Of a DNA stretch of 64,000 nt, positions 36,527-46,959 are shown piece by piece. The translations under genes were made by a program, and so were the position numbers. Every line of letters begins with the position of its first letter. The stretch's first letter is position 1. Origin of the DNA: Halomonas cupida (lineage in GTDB: Bacteria; Pseudomonadota; Gammaproteobacteria; Pseudomonadales; Halomonadaceae); assembly GCF_900142755.1 (NCBI RefSeq), contig NZ_FRCA01000004.1, forward strand, positions 62,001 through 126,000. The letters run 5' to 3'. Below the pieces are notes generated by a model. That model was given only the letters and a program-made list of their open reading frames with translations. It did no database searches and was not told the origin of the DNA.

Positions 36527-36677
36527 GGCTACCTCCTGGACATGAAAGGGCTACTTTTACTGTAGTTGATCCCCTTCCTTGTCACCGTGCCCAGCCACTA
36601 CGATTCGGCGTACCGTTCACGGGAATTCGGGCCTGGCGGGCGGGGAAATTTCAATGACCGGTTTCAGGAGACACAGC

Positions 36678-37070
36678 ATGGAGCGATTCACGGGTGGCTG
36701 CCTGTGCGGCAACGTCCGAATTGTGGCATCGGGACACCCATATCGGGTTGGCATCTGCCATTGCCTCGACTGCCGCAAGCACCATGGAGCCCTGTTCTAC
36801 GCATCGGCAGTGTTCCCACAGGAAGCGGTGACGATCGAGGGCGAGACACGCGACTATGCTGGGCGATTCTTCTGCCCCAGCTGCGGCTCGTCGATCTTCG
36901 CTCGCAACGCAGATGAGGTCGAAGTGCACCTCGGATCCCTGGATGCTCCTGACCAGTTGATGCCAACCTACGAGAGCTGGGCCATTCGTCGCGAGTCCTG
37001 GTTGCCAGTGTTTCCTCTGATGAGGCGCTACGAGCGTGATCGCGATACTACGGGTCGCCTTGAGGAGTAG
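36678..37070 (+). CDS. GFA-family (glutathione-dependent formaldehyde-activating-like) protein
   Basis: 130 residues from the ATG at 36678, preceded by CAGGAGACAC. The zinc ligands of the GFA fold are all visible: [25 protein letters not shown] and [13 protein letters not shown]. The C-terminal [25 protein letters not shown] is typical. Most members have no proven glutathione or formaldehyde role. The stop codon lies in a 13-bp direct repeat (37065-37077, 37081-37093). Confidence 0.87.
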   Translation: MERFTGGCLCGNVRIVASGHPYRVGICHCLDCRKHHGALFYASAVFPQEAVTIEGETRDYAGRFFCPSCGSSIFARNADEVEVHLGSLDAPDQLMPTYESWAIRRESWLPVFPLMRRYERDRDTTGRLEE

Positions 37071-37114
37071 GTCAACCAAAGAGCAGGTCAACCGGCAAGC
37101 GAGGGAGGATAACG

Positions 37115-37465
37115 ATGGCCAACCACAAGATCTTCACCATGGCCTTTGCCAGGGTCTACCCGCTTTATATTCAGAAGGCGGAGCGCAAGAATCGTACGAA
37201 GGAGGAAGTCGATCAGGTCATCTGCTGGCTGACTGGCTACGATCCGGCAGGGCTGCAGCAACAGATCGACCAGCAGAACGACTTCGCGACCTTCTTTGCC
37301 GAGGCCCCGGCGCTTCACCCCAACCGTTCGCTGATCAAGGGGGTGGTGTGCGGTGTCCGCGTAGAGGAGATCGAGGATCCCCTCATGCAGCAGATACGCT
37401 ACCTGGACAAGCTGATTGACGAGTTGGCCAGGGGCAAGTCCATGGACAAGATTCTGCGTCAATGA
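37115..37465 (+). CDS. DUF2200 family protein
   Basis: 116 residues with the family signature [38 protein letters not shown] near the N terminus and [42 protein letters not shown] at the C terminus. The function is unknown; the protein is soluble with no catalytic motif I can name. GAGGGAGGATAACG gives a good binding site 5-6 bases before the ATG. It lies 45 bases from the GFA gene and may share its transcript. Confidence 0.87.
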   Translation: MANHKIFTMAFARVYPLYIQKAERKNRTKEEVDQVICWLTGYDPAGLQQQIDQQNDFATFFAEAPALHPNRSLIKGVVCGVRVEEIEDPLMQQIRYLDKLIDELARGKSMDKILRQ

Positions 37466-37568
37466 TTGCTGGCCACAAGTCCCTGGCGCCTGCTCCGCAG
37501 CAGGCAACGTCTCCATCAGCGAGGATACATCGTGATATAAAGAGCCTTTCAGACAAGGAGCATGTTCT

Positions 37569-37889
37569 GTGGGTAAACTCTTTTCCCTTATCGTGATCGC
37601 CGGCCTGGCCTATGGTGGGCTCTATTTCTACTACGGCATGAGCATCCAGGGGCTGATCGAGGAGCAGGTCGACGACTTCGGGCTGGGTGGTCTCGAGGTG
37701 CAAGGCGTGCAGTACGATCTGATGGCTCCGTTGAAGACCGAGACCAACGTCTCCGCCAATGTCATCTACCGCGGTGCCGAGGCCACGCTTGATATTCGTG
37801 TCCATGGCCACCCGGTGTTTTCCGATGAAGTACAGCTCGAACTGGGCGGCCTGCAGGCCTTGCAGGTAACGATCGGCGCCGGCAACTAG
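37569..37889 (+). CDS. Small single-pass membrane protein, conserved hypothetical
   Basis: 106 residues from a GTG start with ACAAGGAG 8-9 bases upstream. A membrane helix near the N terminus (LFSLIVIAGLAYGGLYFYYG) precedes an acidic beta-rich domain (VDDFGLGGLEVQGVQYDLMAPLKTETNVSANVIYRG), probably periplasmic. I do not recognise the family. The TAG stop begins a perfect 16-bp tandem repeat (37886-37901 and 37902-37917). Confidence 0.65.
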   Translation: MGKLFSLIVIAGLAYGGLYFYYGMSIQGLIEEQVDDFGLGGLEVQGVQYDLMAPLKTETNVSANVIYRGAEATLDIRVHGHPVFSDEVQLELGGLQALQVTIGAGN

Positions 37890-38143
37890 ACGTTACTGGA
37901 TCTAGACGTTACTGGATCGCCAGACCCCACTCTTTAGATACCCAGGGGTGCCCGGAATGAACTGCCGCGCACTCCTTTAAAAACCCTTCTTTTCCCTGCA
38001 CTTTCTCCTATCCTCCAGTTTTCTTCCTGCTGCGTTCGGTAAAGACAGTCGAACTCCCCTAAAAGAAGCATGTCGCCTCCTTCTTTGTGGGTTTACAGTG
38101 TGGTGGTCAAACATCATGAACTTGATCACGGAAGGATACGGTC

Positions 38144-39892
38144 ATGAATACCCCTGTGACACTACTGACCTCTGCGCTCATTACCCTGAGCCTGACGGGG
38201 CCGGTATATGCCTCCAACGAGCAAAACTCCACGGAGACCAGCACGCTCAAGCATGACGAGATCGTCACGATCCTCGAGACGCATGCCGAAAATCCCCCTT
38301 CGAGCTTCAATGACTTTCTGCAGCAGGTCGGCGGCGAGTCCGACAACACTGCCCTGCAGTCAGCCATCAATGGCTATCTGGAAGGTGAAGCACTCGAAGG
38401 CGACGATTTCACCAACCTCTACCGTCTACTGGGCATCTATACCCGCTTGAATTACGGCGATGACGTTGTGGATCTGCTCGGTGAGATGGTCGCTGTCCCC
38501 ACCGCGAAGAGTGGCGACACTCCGCAATACGAGAACCCGGGTATCACTCAGTTCGGTGAACTGGTCAAAGCCAAGGCCGAAGAGTTCGGACTCGAGTTTC
38601 GCAACGTAGACGACCGCATCTTCGTGGTCGAGCTCCCCGGCAGTACAGAGGAAGCCTTCGGCATCCTGACCCACGGTGATACCGTGCCGGCCGCCGACAC
38701 CTGGACGCTGGACGATGGCACCGAGCTCAACCCGCTCGAGATGACCCTCAAGGATGGCCGCCTGTATGGTCGCGGCACCGAGGATGACAAGGCCTCGATT
38801 GCGGCAGCCCTGTATGCCATGAAGACCATCCGAGAGAATGACGTGCCATTGCAGCGCACCATTCGCCTGATGATCGAGACCACCGAGGAAACCGGTGGCG
38901 AAGGCTTCGCCTACTACCAGCAAAGCAACGAGCTGCCGGAGTACAACATCGTGCTCGATAGCGGTTACCCGGCGGTGATCGCGGAGAACGGTTTCGGCAC
39001 CATCGACACCTACTTCCCGCGCGTGGAAGGCAGCGGCGAAGGCCCCGAAATCATTGAGGTCACCGGTGGCCTGGCCAGTAACCAGATTCCCGAGACATCC
39101 GTGGCCACCATTCAGGCCGACGATCCTGAAGCGCTGAGTACCACGCTGCGCGCCGAAGGCGAGGCCTATGTCGAGGCCAATGGTGGTGACTTCCAGGTGA
39201 CTTCTGAGGTCGAGGGTGATCTGGTGCAACTGACCGTCAGCGGCAAGTCTGCCCACTCTTCGAAGCCCGATTCCGGCCTCAACCCTGTGCCGCGGTTGGC
39301 CGGTCTGCTGGCCGAGTCCGACGTGCCCTTCCGCGAGAACCATTACACCGCGGCAATGGATTATCTGAACGACAACTACGGGCTGGATTACCACGGTGAG
39401 AAGCTCGGCGTCGCCTATCAGCATGACTTCATGGGACCGTTACTGGTCTCCCCGACCTTCCTCGAGCTGACCGACGATCAACTGCATATTGCCGTGAACG
39501 TGCGCGCACCGGTTGGTGAACGCTCGCCGGAAGAGCTGGCCAGCGCAATCAGCGACCACATCAGCGCCTATGCCGACGAGCAGGGAGTTGAGATGGAGGT
39601 CGAAGTGGGTATCCGCGACTGGATGCTGCGTGATCCCCAGGGGGCCTGGCTGCAGACCCTGCTGAATATCTTCGGCGATACCACCGGCCTGCCAGCGGAT
39701 CCGGTTTCCTCGGCAGGAAGCACGACCGCCAAGCTGCTGCCCAACGCCATCAACTTCGGCCCCTCGATGCCCGGCGAACCCTACACCGGCCATACTTCCG
39801 AGGAGTTCAAGAAGGTGGATAACCTGATGCTCGATATCCAGATGTTTACCGAGATGTTTGCGCGTATCGGCAATCAGCCTCAGTTGGATTGA
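38144..39892 (+). CDS. Secreted M20-family dipeptidase (Sapep/PepV-like)
   Basis: 582 residues. A signal peptide ends near GPVYASNE, so it is exported. The M20 metallopeptidase core shows THGDTVPAADTW (first His-x-Asp metal ligands), GRGTEDDKASIAAALYAM (bridging Asp), IETTEETGGEGF (catalytic and ligand Glu pair) and the C-terminal PGEPYTGHTSEEF (His ligand). The insert domain at about 300-400 contains the usual SGKSAHSSKPDSG lid. Dipeptidases of this type use Mn or Zn to split small peptides. It is longer than cytoplasmic homologues because of a 100-residue N-terminal extension. The stop lies in 15-bp tandem repeats. Confidence 0.88.
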   Translation: MNTPVTLLTSALITLSLTGPVYASNEQNSTETSTLKHDEIVTILETHAENPPSSFNDFLQQVGGESDNTALQSAINGYLEGEALEGDDFTNLYRLLGIYTRLNYGDDVVDLLGEMVAVPTAKSGDTPQYENPGITQFGELVKAKAEEFGLEFRNVDDRIFVVELPGSTEEAFGILTHGDTVPAADTWTLDDGTELNPLEMTLKDGRLYGRGTEDDKASIAAALYAMKTIRENDVPLQRTIRLMIETTEETGGEGFAYYQQSNELPEYNIVLDSGYPAVIAENGFGTIDTYFPRVEGSGEGPEIIEVTGGLASNQIPETSVATIQADDPEALSTTLRAEGEAYVEANGGDFQVTSEVEGDLVQLTVSGKSAHSSKPDSGLNPVPRLAGLLAESDVPFRENHYTAAMDYLNDNYGLDYHGEKLGVAYQHDFMGPLLVSPTFLELTDDQLHIAVNVRAPVGERSPEELASAISDHISAYADEQGVEMEVEVGIRDWMLRDPQGAWLQTLLNIFGDTTGLPADPVSSAGSTTAKLLPNAINFGPSMPGEPYTGHTSEEFKKVDNLMLDIQMFTEMFARIGNQPQLD

Positions 39893-39925
39893 GACCAGTT
39901 GGATTGAGACCATCTGTATCGAGAC
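39881..39925. repeat. 15-bp tandem repeats across the dipeptidase stop codon
   Basis: CAGTTGGATTGAGAC occurs at 39881-39895 and exactly again at 39896-39910, with a decayed third unit at 39911-39925. The period is in frame, so the sequence offers a second stop after a repeated Gln-Leu-Asp end. Confidence 0.9.
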
Positions 39926-39932
39926 CACCATC

Positions 39933-39957
39933 GCTGGCCGCCTTCACGGCGGCCAGC
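39933..39957. terminator. Bidirectional hairpin between dipeptidase and GST genes
   Basis: GCTGGCCGCC (39933-39942) pairs perfectly with GGCGGCCAGC (39948-39957) around TTCAC. There is no T run on either side, so termination may be weak or factor-dependent. It lies between convergent genes. Confidence 0.5.
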
Positions 39958-39970
39958 AACCTTCGGACGC

Positions 39971-40693
39971 TCAGGCTGGCTCCGCCTGTTCGACTCCGTA
40001 GCGCTCGATGACTTCCTGCAGCGTGACATGCCCCATGCAAGCTCCCGATCCCGACAGCATCTGGCCGCTTTCCAAAGCAGTGGCGTATTTCACGGCAGGA
40101 TCCTCCTCCAGACGTTGACGAAGTGCTGCCAGGCCTGGCCACCTCTGCTTGTCCGCCACCTCAAGAAACTCCAGCCAGCGAGCAATCCCGATCAGCAGAG
40201 CATCCGCCAGCGTGGGGCGCTCACCGAGTAGAAAAGTGCCGTCGCCGAGCATGCCTTCCAGCCTGTCGTGACGCTCGATGACCTGTTCTCGTCCCCACTC
40301 ACGCAGCATCGATTGCAGGACGGGGTTGGGCGTCTCCATCTCCAGTGCCACCCACAGCGGGCTGAAGGCAGCAGTAAAGCCGGTGTTCACGAAGCCCATC
40401 AACTGGTGCATGCGATCGGCGTCCGGTGAGCGCGGGTCGAAACTTATCCGACGCTGGTCATCTCGGGCCTCCAGCCAACCGGCAATCGCCATGGTTTCAC
40501 TCAGCACCCGACCGTCATCAGTGATGAAGGCCGGCGTTTCATGCCGAGGATTGATCCGCGCATAGGATGGATCACGCATCTCGCCCAGCATATCTACGCG
40601 GCACAGACGGTAAGGCTTGCCCAGCCATTCCAGCGCCGCAACGAGTCCCATTGAGCTTCCGGCGGGGAAGCCATAGAGTAGAATCGGTTCCAT
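39971..40693 (-). CDS. Glutathione S-transferase family protein
   Basis: 240 residues from the ATG at 40693, with GGGAGA 8 bases upstream. The thioredoxin-like N-terminal domain contains the LLYGFPAGSSMGLVAALEWLGKPY start with Ser likely in the catalytic position, the cis-Pro segment INPRHETPAFI and the glutathione-binding DGRVLSETMAIAGWLE. The helical C-terminal domain ends with WPGLAALRQRLEEDPAVKYA. The substrate is unknown. It is divergent from an HxlR-type regulator, which suggests control by that protein. Confidence 0.9.
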   Translation of the reverse strand: MEPILLYGFPAGSSMGLVAALEWLGKPYRLCRVDMLGEMRDPSYARINPRHETPAFITDDGRVLSETMAIAGWLEARDDQRRISFDPRSPDADRMHQLMGFVNTGFTAAFSPLWVALEMETPNPVLQSMLREWGREQVIERHDRLEGMLGDGTFLLGERPTLADALLIGIARWLEFLEVADKQRWPGLAALRQRLEEDPAVKYATALESGQMLSGSGACMGHVTLQEVIERYGVEQAEPA

Positions 40694-40802
40694 CAATCCA
40701 GTCTCCCAGGTTATCAGGGTTGAGATGCTGCGCAGCTGGATCGACTCTACTCGCTTGCTCCCGCAAGTAAATTACGCACTTTTTTGTTACCAGGAGTCAC
40801 CG

Positions 40803-41135
40803 ATGAAAGACCTGGTCTCCCGCTGCCCCATCGAGGAAGTCATGCAGGTATTGAGTGGCCGCTGGCCTACTCTGCTGATCTATTACCTGCAGGAAGGAAC
40901 GAAACGCTTCGGCGAGCTGCGCCGAGACAACCCCACCATTTCACACCGGATGCTGACACTGGAGCTACGCAAGCTGCAGGAGGCCGGCATTGTCGAACGC
41001 ACAGAATTCGAAGGGTATCCCTTGCGAGTGGAGTACAACCTGACACCCGCCGGCCATCAGCTTGTCCCACTGATCGATGCTCTGGGAGACTGGTGGGAGA
41101 CCCATACCAGCGCAGATGTCCACGAAGTCCTGTAG
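40803..41135 (+). CDS. HxlR-family transcriptional regulator
   Basis: 110 residues from the ATG at 40803, with CAGGAGTC 5-6 bases upstream. The winged helix shows CPIEEVMQVLSGRWPTLLIYYLQEGTKRFGELRR, then PTISHRMLTLELRKLQEAGIVERTEF and the wing YPLRVEYNLTPAGHQLVPLIDAL, the HxlR/MarR-like pattern. The conserved N-terminal Cys of the family is present (SRCPIEE) and in some members senses electrophiles. The gene is divergent from the GST gene with about 110 bases between. Directly after it lies a run of AAGTGCAGAGAA-type repeats (41152-41191). Confidence 0.9.
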   Translation: MKDLVSRCPIEEVMQVLSGRWPTLLIYYLQEGTKRFGELRRDNPTISHRMLTLELRKLQEAGIVERTEFEGYPLRVEYNLTPAGHQLVPLIDALGDWWETHTSADVHEVL

Positions 41136-41395
41136 GCATGGTCAACCTTCCAAAAGTGCAGAGAAAAAGTGCAGAGAAAAGTACAGAAAAAAGGAGACAT
41201 ATGACGGGCACGCCGCCGGACCGCACAGGAGCCCCGGTCGACTCGCTGTGAGCTGACCGGAAAGCCCCCAGGCGCCCTCACTCCGCAGATCCGACGGTGG
41301 TTCCCGGTTTCCCTGGTCAGGCGCCGGCAGCGAAACCCGTCCGACGGATTCCGCCGCCAGTTGTCGAGATTCCCGTACCGAGGCCCGGGAACGGT

Positions 41396-41839
41396 TCAGC
41401 TCGCGGGAGCGGGATACCAGCGCGAGATATCGTCCAGCACCCGGCGCAGGTGACTGGCGATGGCCGCTGCGATCATTCCTCCGATCACCGTCAGATGCTC
41501 GAACGCAAAGAACAACGCCACCCGAGCCTCGTCACCGGAGAGCTTCCAGAACTGGTGAACGACAACAATGGTCAGTACGAGGAATACGGACAGCGCCGCC
41601 GCCCCCAGCCACAGCAGGCGATCGAGCAGCACCAGCATGGCGGCCAGCAGCAAGGTGGTGGCAACGGCAGTATTGAACAGCCAGGCGGGCTCCAGACCTG
41701 CGGCACGCATCTCATCCATACCGCCCTGAGGATCCAGCACTCTGGCCAGGCCGGAGACGATGAACATCAGCGCCAACAGCAGGCGGGCCATTCGCCACAG
41801 CCAACGGCTATCCAGTGTTTCCTCGAGGAATAAACGCAT
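41396..41839 (-). CDS. DoxX-like membrane protein
   Basis: 147 residues from the ATG at 41839. Four membrane helices are visible: MARLLLALMFIVSGLARV, WLFNTAVATTLLLAAMLVLL, LLWLGAAALSVFLVLTIVV and VIGGMIAAAIASHL. The first helix and the following DPQGGMDEM resemble the DoxX/SURF4 fold. Such small proteins are membrane components of uncertain redox function. The 260-base gap upstream of its 3' end holds no gene that I can support. Confidence 0.82.
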   Translation of the reverse strand: MRLFLEETLDSRWLWRMARLLLALMFIVSGLARVLDPQGGMDEMRAAGLEPAWLFNTAVATTLLLAAMLVLLDRLLWLGAAALSVFLVLTIVVVHQFWKLSGDEARVALFFAFEHLTVIGGMIAAAIASHLRRVLDDISRWYPAPAS

Positions 41840-42068
41840 GTCCTTTCGCTCCTGATCGAGAAGTCCGATGCCAACAGACATCAAGCCTCATGGACGGCTG
41901 CCATCGGAATTCAGTTTGTGGAGCGCTGGACTATAGGACCTGAAGCTAACTTGAGGTCAAGGGCCGTATCCATGTGGCGATACAGGCGTCGCCCGGCGGC
42001 ATCAATTGATCGTCTTCGCACAGAAAGATAATATACGTTTCATATACACACCATATATCGAGACCATC

Positions 42069-42362
42069 ATGGGTATCGTCAAGATTTCCGAAGACATGCA
42101 CGAGGCACTACGTATGGCCAGCCAGGCACTCGGGCGGTCGATCAATGCGCAGGCAGAACACTGGATGCGAGTGGGCATGCTCGCCGAGCTACATCCCGAG
42201 CTTGATCATCGCGACATCAGCCGCATGCTGATTCGTGCCGAGTACGAGGGCGGCCTGGATCTGCTGGCCCTGGCAGGAGGGAAAGACGTTGTAGGAACAG
42301 CGGGGAAAGACGAAGTCGAGACGAATCGCACAACACGCAGGAAGGTGGCTGTCCATGAGTGA
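42069..42362 (+). CDS. ParD-like antitoxin-type protein
   Basis: 97 residues from the ATG at 42069. MGIVKISEDMHEALRMASQALGRSINAQAEHWMRVGMLAE is the ParD_like family pattern: a ribbon-helix-helix with the strand VKIS and a helix pair for operator DNA. The C-terminal part is variable. It overlaps the start of map by 8 bases and shares its transcript. This ParD-like/map linkage is seen in many proteobacteria and lacks a ParE toxin gene; the toxin, if any, is not here. Confidence 0.87.
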   Translation: MGIVKISEDMHEALRMASQALGRSINAQAEHWMRVGMLAELHPELDHRDISRMLIRAEYEGGLDLLALAGGKDVVGTAGKDEVETNRTTRRKVAVHE

Positions 42363-43155
42363 TCGCATCCAGGTTCGCTCGGCTCGGGACCGCGAACTGG
42401 CCAGCAATGCCGCCCGCATGGCCGCTGAAGTACTGGCCATGATCACGCCCTGGGTGAAGCCCGGCATCACCACCGAGGAGCTGGACCGGATCTGCCATGA
42501 CTACATCGTCGACACCCTGGGCGCCATCCCGGCCAACCTGGGTTACCACGGTTATACGAAGACCACCTGCATCTCGATCAACCACGTGGTCTGCCACGGT
42601 ATTCCTTCAGACAAGACCCTCATCAAGGACGGAGATATCATCAATATCGATGTCGCCCTGGTGAAGGACGGCTGGCACGGCGATACCAGCCGCATGTACC
42701 TGGCCGGCAAGGTCTCGCGCAAGGCCCACCGATTGGTGAAGGCAGCCTACGAGGCCATGTGGGCGGGTATTGACATGGTGCGTCCCGGCGCCACCCTCGG
42801 CGATGTCGGTCATGCCATCGAGCAGACGGCACGCCAGTATGGCTACAGTTCGGTGAAGGACTACTGCGGCCACGGCATCGGCCGTATCTATCATGATGAG
42901 CCTCAGGTGCTGCACTACGGTAAAGCCGGCACCGGCCTCGAGCTGAAACCGGGCATGCTGTTCACCATCGAGCCGATGATCAATGCCGGCAAGCATCTCA
43001 CACGGACCCTCAGCGATAACTGGACCGTGGTGACCCGGGATCGCTCGCTTTCCGCGCAGTGGGAGCACATGGTACTGGTGACCGAGACAGGCCATGAGGT
43101 GCTGACAGCCTGGCCGGATGACCCTGCCGAGTATCATGCGCTGGCCGCTGAGTAG
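42355..43155 (+). CDS. map: Type I methionine aminopeptidase
   Basis: 266 residues. It removes N-terminal Met from nascent proteins with two divalent metals. Ligands are visible in order: DVALVKDGWHGDTSRM (two Asp), CGHGIGRIYHDEP (His), FTIEPMI (Glu) and SAQWEHMVLV (Glu). The substrate-pocket HGIPSD is intact. The pairing with a ParD-like gene suggests a second, non-essential map copy. The ATG lies inside the 3' end of that gene, which implies translational coupling. Confidence 0.93.
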   Translation: MSDRIQVRSARDRELASNAARMAAEVLAMITPWVKPGITTEELDRICHDYIVDTLGAIPANLGYHGYTKTTCISINHVVCHGIPSDKTLIKDGDIINIDVALVKDGWHGDTSRMYLAGKVSRKAHRLVKAAYEAMWAGIDMVRPGATLGDVGHAIEQTARQYGYSSVKDYCGHGIGRIYHDEPQVLHYGKAGTGLELKPGMLFTIEPMINAGKHLTRTLSDNWTVVTRDRSLSAQWEHMVLVTETGHEVLTAWPDDPAEYHALAAE

Positions 43156-43160
43156 CCCTG

Positions 43161-43721
43161 ATGACCCCGTTTCCCGAACGAGACCGTCTTGTCGTATTGT
43201 CCGGCTGCTCCGGTGGCGGCAAATCATCGATACTCGAAGAGCTGGCACGGCGTGGCTACGCGACGGTGGAGGAGCCCGGCAGACGCATCGTTAAAGCGGA
43301 AACCGACCCAGCCAGCATACGTCTGCCGTGGAACAGTCTGGCCGGTTTCAGCCAGGCGGCAATCGAGCTGGCACTGGATGATTACCAACGCGCCCTGGAC
43401 ACGCCAGGTCTGGTGTTCTTCGACCGCGGGTTGATCGATGCGTTGCTGGCCTTGCAGCATGCTACCGCGCAACCTCCCTCCGATGATTTCCTCAACCCCC
43501 GGCGCTATCATCGCCTCGTCTTCCTTACCCCACCCTGGGAGCAGATCTACGTTGCCGATGCCGAGCGCCGTCATGCCTTCGCCGAGGCAACCAGAGAGTA
43601 TGAGCGGTTGGTCGAAGGCTATCCGACCCTCGGCTACGATGTATCGATCCTTCCCAGAACCGATATCGCGACCCGTGCTGATATCGTACTGGAGCGCTTG
43701 GCAGCAGCAACACAGGAGTAA
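43161..43721 (+). CDS. Predicted P-loop ATPase (AAA_28-like)
   Basis: 186 residues. Walker A is at the N terminus, LSGCSGGGKSS, preceded by RLVVLSG. An aspartate at the end of LVFFDRGLIDALLAL is the Walker B candidate. The remainder (YHRLVFLTPPWEQIYVADAERRHAFAEA) matches small kinase-like ATPases of the AAA_28 type. The substrate is unknown. It starts 5 bases after map and overlaps nothing, so it is likely in the same operon. Confidence 0.83.
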   Translation: MTPFPERDRLVVLSGCSGGGKSSILEELARRGYATVEEPGRRIVKAETDPASIRLPWNSLAGFSQAAIELALDDYQRALDTPGLVFFDRGLIDALLALQHATAQPPSDDFLNPRRYHRLVFLTPPWEQIYVADAERRHAFAEATREYERLVEGYPTLGYDVSILPRTDIATRADIVLERLAAATQE

Positions 43722-43728
43722 GTCATTG

Positions 43729-44169
43729 GTGAATATCGCAAGACCAGACAAGGCCGATCATCTGAAGCTGCTGGAGGTCTGGGAGGCATCCGTGCGCGCC
43801 ACTCATGACTTTCTTGCCGAAGAGGATCTCCTCGCCCTGAAACCGTTGATCCTGGAACAGTACCTTGATGCCGTGGAACTGACCTGCGCCAGAGACACCC
43901 ATGGCGAGATTGTCGGGTTCTCGGGCGCCCTGGACGGTAATCTGGAAATGCTGTTTGTCGCCCCTCAGGCGCGAGGAACCGGCATCGGCTCCCGACTGGT
44001 CCGCCATGCCATCGACCACCAGGGGATCGCCAGGGTAGACGTTAACGAACAGAACGAGCAGGCGCTGGCCTTCTACCGACACATCGGGTTTCAGATCACG
44101 GGACGCTCGCCACTCGACGGCCAGGGCAAGCCCTACCCCCTTCTACACATGGCCTTGACGAACATGTGA
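43729..44169 (+). CDS. GNAT-family N-acetyltransferase
   Basis: 146 residues from a GTG at 43729, with CAGGAG 10 bases upstream; a TTG one codon earlier is equally possible. The acyl-CoA site is LEMLFVAPQARGTGIGSRLVRHAI (R/Q-x-x-G-x-G/A pattern) and the C-terminal beta bulge is VNEQNEQALAFYRHIGFQ. The ending DGQGKPYPLLHM resembles YjaB-type acetyltransferases. The substrate is unknown. Confidence 0.88.
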   Translation: MNIARPDKADHLKLLEVWEASVRATHDFLAEEDLLALKPLILEQYLDAVELTCARDTHGEIVGFSGALDGNLEMLFVAPQARGTGIGSRLVRHAIDHQGIARVDVNEQNEQALAFYRHIGFQITGRSPLDGQGKPYPLLHMALTNM

Positions 44170-44322
44170 TCCCCGTCCAGCGAAGGGATTCTCCTCCAGC
44201 TGGGCAACAAACTATAGTTAACGCGATCCTCTGAAGATTCTCCTACTCTTATTCCGGAAGTTCTCCAGGACCCTGTGAGGCTTCAACATCCCATTCCATA
44301 TCAATGTATGGAGGATCGCGCC

Positions 44323-44769
44323 ATGCCCAACAACATGCAATTGAGTCGCGTCATCAGGGCGCCGGCTGAACGTATCTATCGAGCCTTTCTCGACCAGAAC
44401 ATCCTCGTCAAGTGGAACCCACCCCATGGCTTCGTCGCCAGGGTAGATGAATTTGATCCGCGGGAAGGAGGACGCTTTCGCATGTCCTTCATCAATATCT
44501 CGACCGGCACCGAGCATAGCTTCGGTGGGAGCTACCTGGAGTTGGTGCCCAACCAGCGCATCCGCAGTACTGACAGTTTCGATGATCCCGGCCTGCCAGG
44601 CAGCATGGAATTGCTGGTCGAGTTGCAGGAATCCCCCGTCGGTACGGTGGTACAGATATCCCAGAGCGGCATCCCTGACGAGATTCCCATCGAGGCCTGT
44701 CACCTGGGTTGGCAGGAGTCTCTGCAACTGCTGGCCCTGCTGGTGGAAGCCGAAATACCCGATGGCTGA
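44323..44769 (+). CDS. SRPBCC/AHSA1-type domain protein
   Basis: 148 residues from the ATG at 44323, which has GGAGGA 8 bases upstream. It has the START/AHSA1 helix-grip fold signature: LSRVIRAPAERIYRAFLDQNILVKWNPPHGF at the N terminus and IPIEACHLGWQESLQLLALLVE at the C terminus. The substrate or partner is unknown. Confidence 0.85.
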   Translation: MPNNMQLSRVIRAPAERIYRAFLDQNILVKWNPPHGFVARVDEFDPREGGRFRMSFINISTGTEHSFGGSYLELVPNQRIRSTDSFDDPGLPGSMELLVELQESPVGTVVQISQSGIPDEIPIEACHLGWQESLQLLALLVEAEIPDG

Positions 44770-45255
44770 AACGTATGACGACATGAAAAGCCTGATCGTA
44801 TGCACAGTAACCTAAGCGGCAAAAGCTCTAGAATCGGCATCTACCACCATGTTTCAACACTCGATATCCCCTCAGAATTACAGCAACAATACAAAATGAG
44901 GTATTGCTTATATTAATGACACGGTGTATCCCTTTCATTTTGAATCAATGCAGCTACTCCCTTCGAGGCATTGGCGATCCAGGCAAAAGATGGCCTCCTG
45001 AAGAGAAGATGAGTATTTCACGCATTTGACGTTACAATTCGCAAGAAAAATCCGCCCGTATTTACTGGGGATTCGCCACACAAGTTACCAAGAGTTACGC
45101 AAGAATCAGCCCCGAAGAGGGAGACGATGGGAACGGATTTCCCGTCGCTTGTTGCAGTCACGAGGATCTCTATACTCGCCGTCGAGGTGATATAGCTGCT
45201 TTGCCTCGTAACGAGTGTGTATCGCTCGACTGCTTTAACCAGGGAGGTTAACGTG
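44770..45255. other. Intergenic region upstream of the sulfatase operon
   Basis: 486 bases with no gene. The sulfatase-proximal part carries a candidate promoter (45149-45176). The middle is AT-rich and shows nothing that I recognise. Confidence 0.5.
45149..45176 (+). promoter_or_regulatory. Candidate sigma-70 promoter of the sulfatase-Bat operon
   Basis: TTGTTG (45149-45154) and TATACT (45171-45176) are separated by 16 bases, about 80 bases before the sulfatase ATG. Two and one mismatches respectively from consensus. Confidence 0.45.
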
Positions 45256-46869
<1,614 letters not shown>

Positions 46870-46876
46870 ACGGCTT

Positions 46877-46912
46877 GGCATCAGGTCGCTCCCCCGGGAG
46901 CGGCCTGATGCC
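46877..46912 (+). other. Strong hairpin between sulfatase and HAD genes
   Basis: GGCATCAGG(T)CGCTCCC pairs with GGGAGCG(G)CCTGATGCC around two C residues, making a 16-bp stem with one mismatch. No T run follows, so it more likely limits degradation or read-through between the genes than ends transcription. Confidence 0.55.
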
Positions 46913-46959
46913 ATCCTCCCATAACCGTCAGTCGCACAGCGGCTTAAGGATGAAAGCCC

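Noticed and set aside
41201..41251. Short 16-codon frame after HxlR with an AAGGAG nearby
   Set aside because: Too short and lies just after repetitive DNA; the binding-site likeness comes from the AAAAAGGAG repeat.
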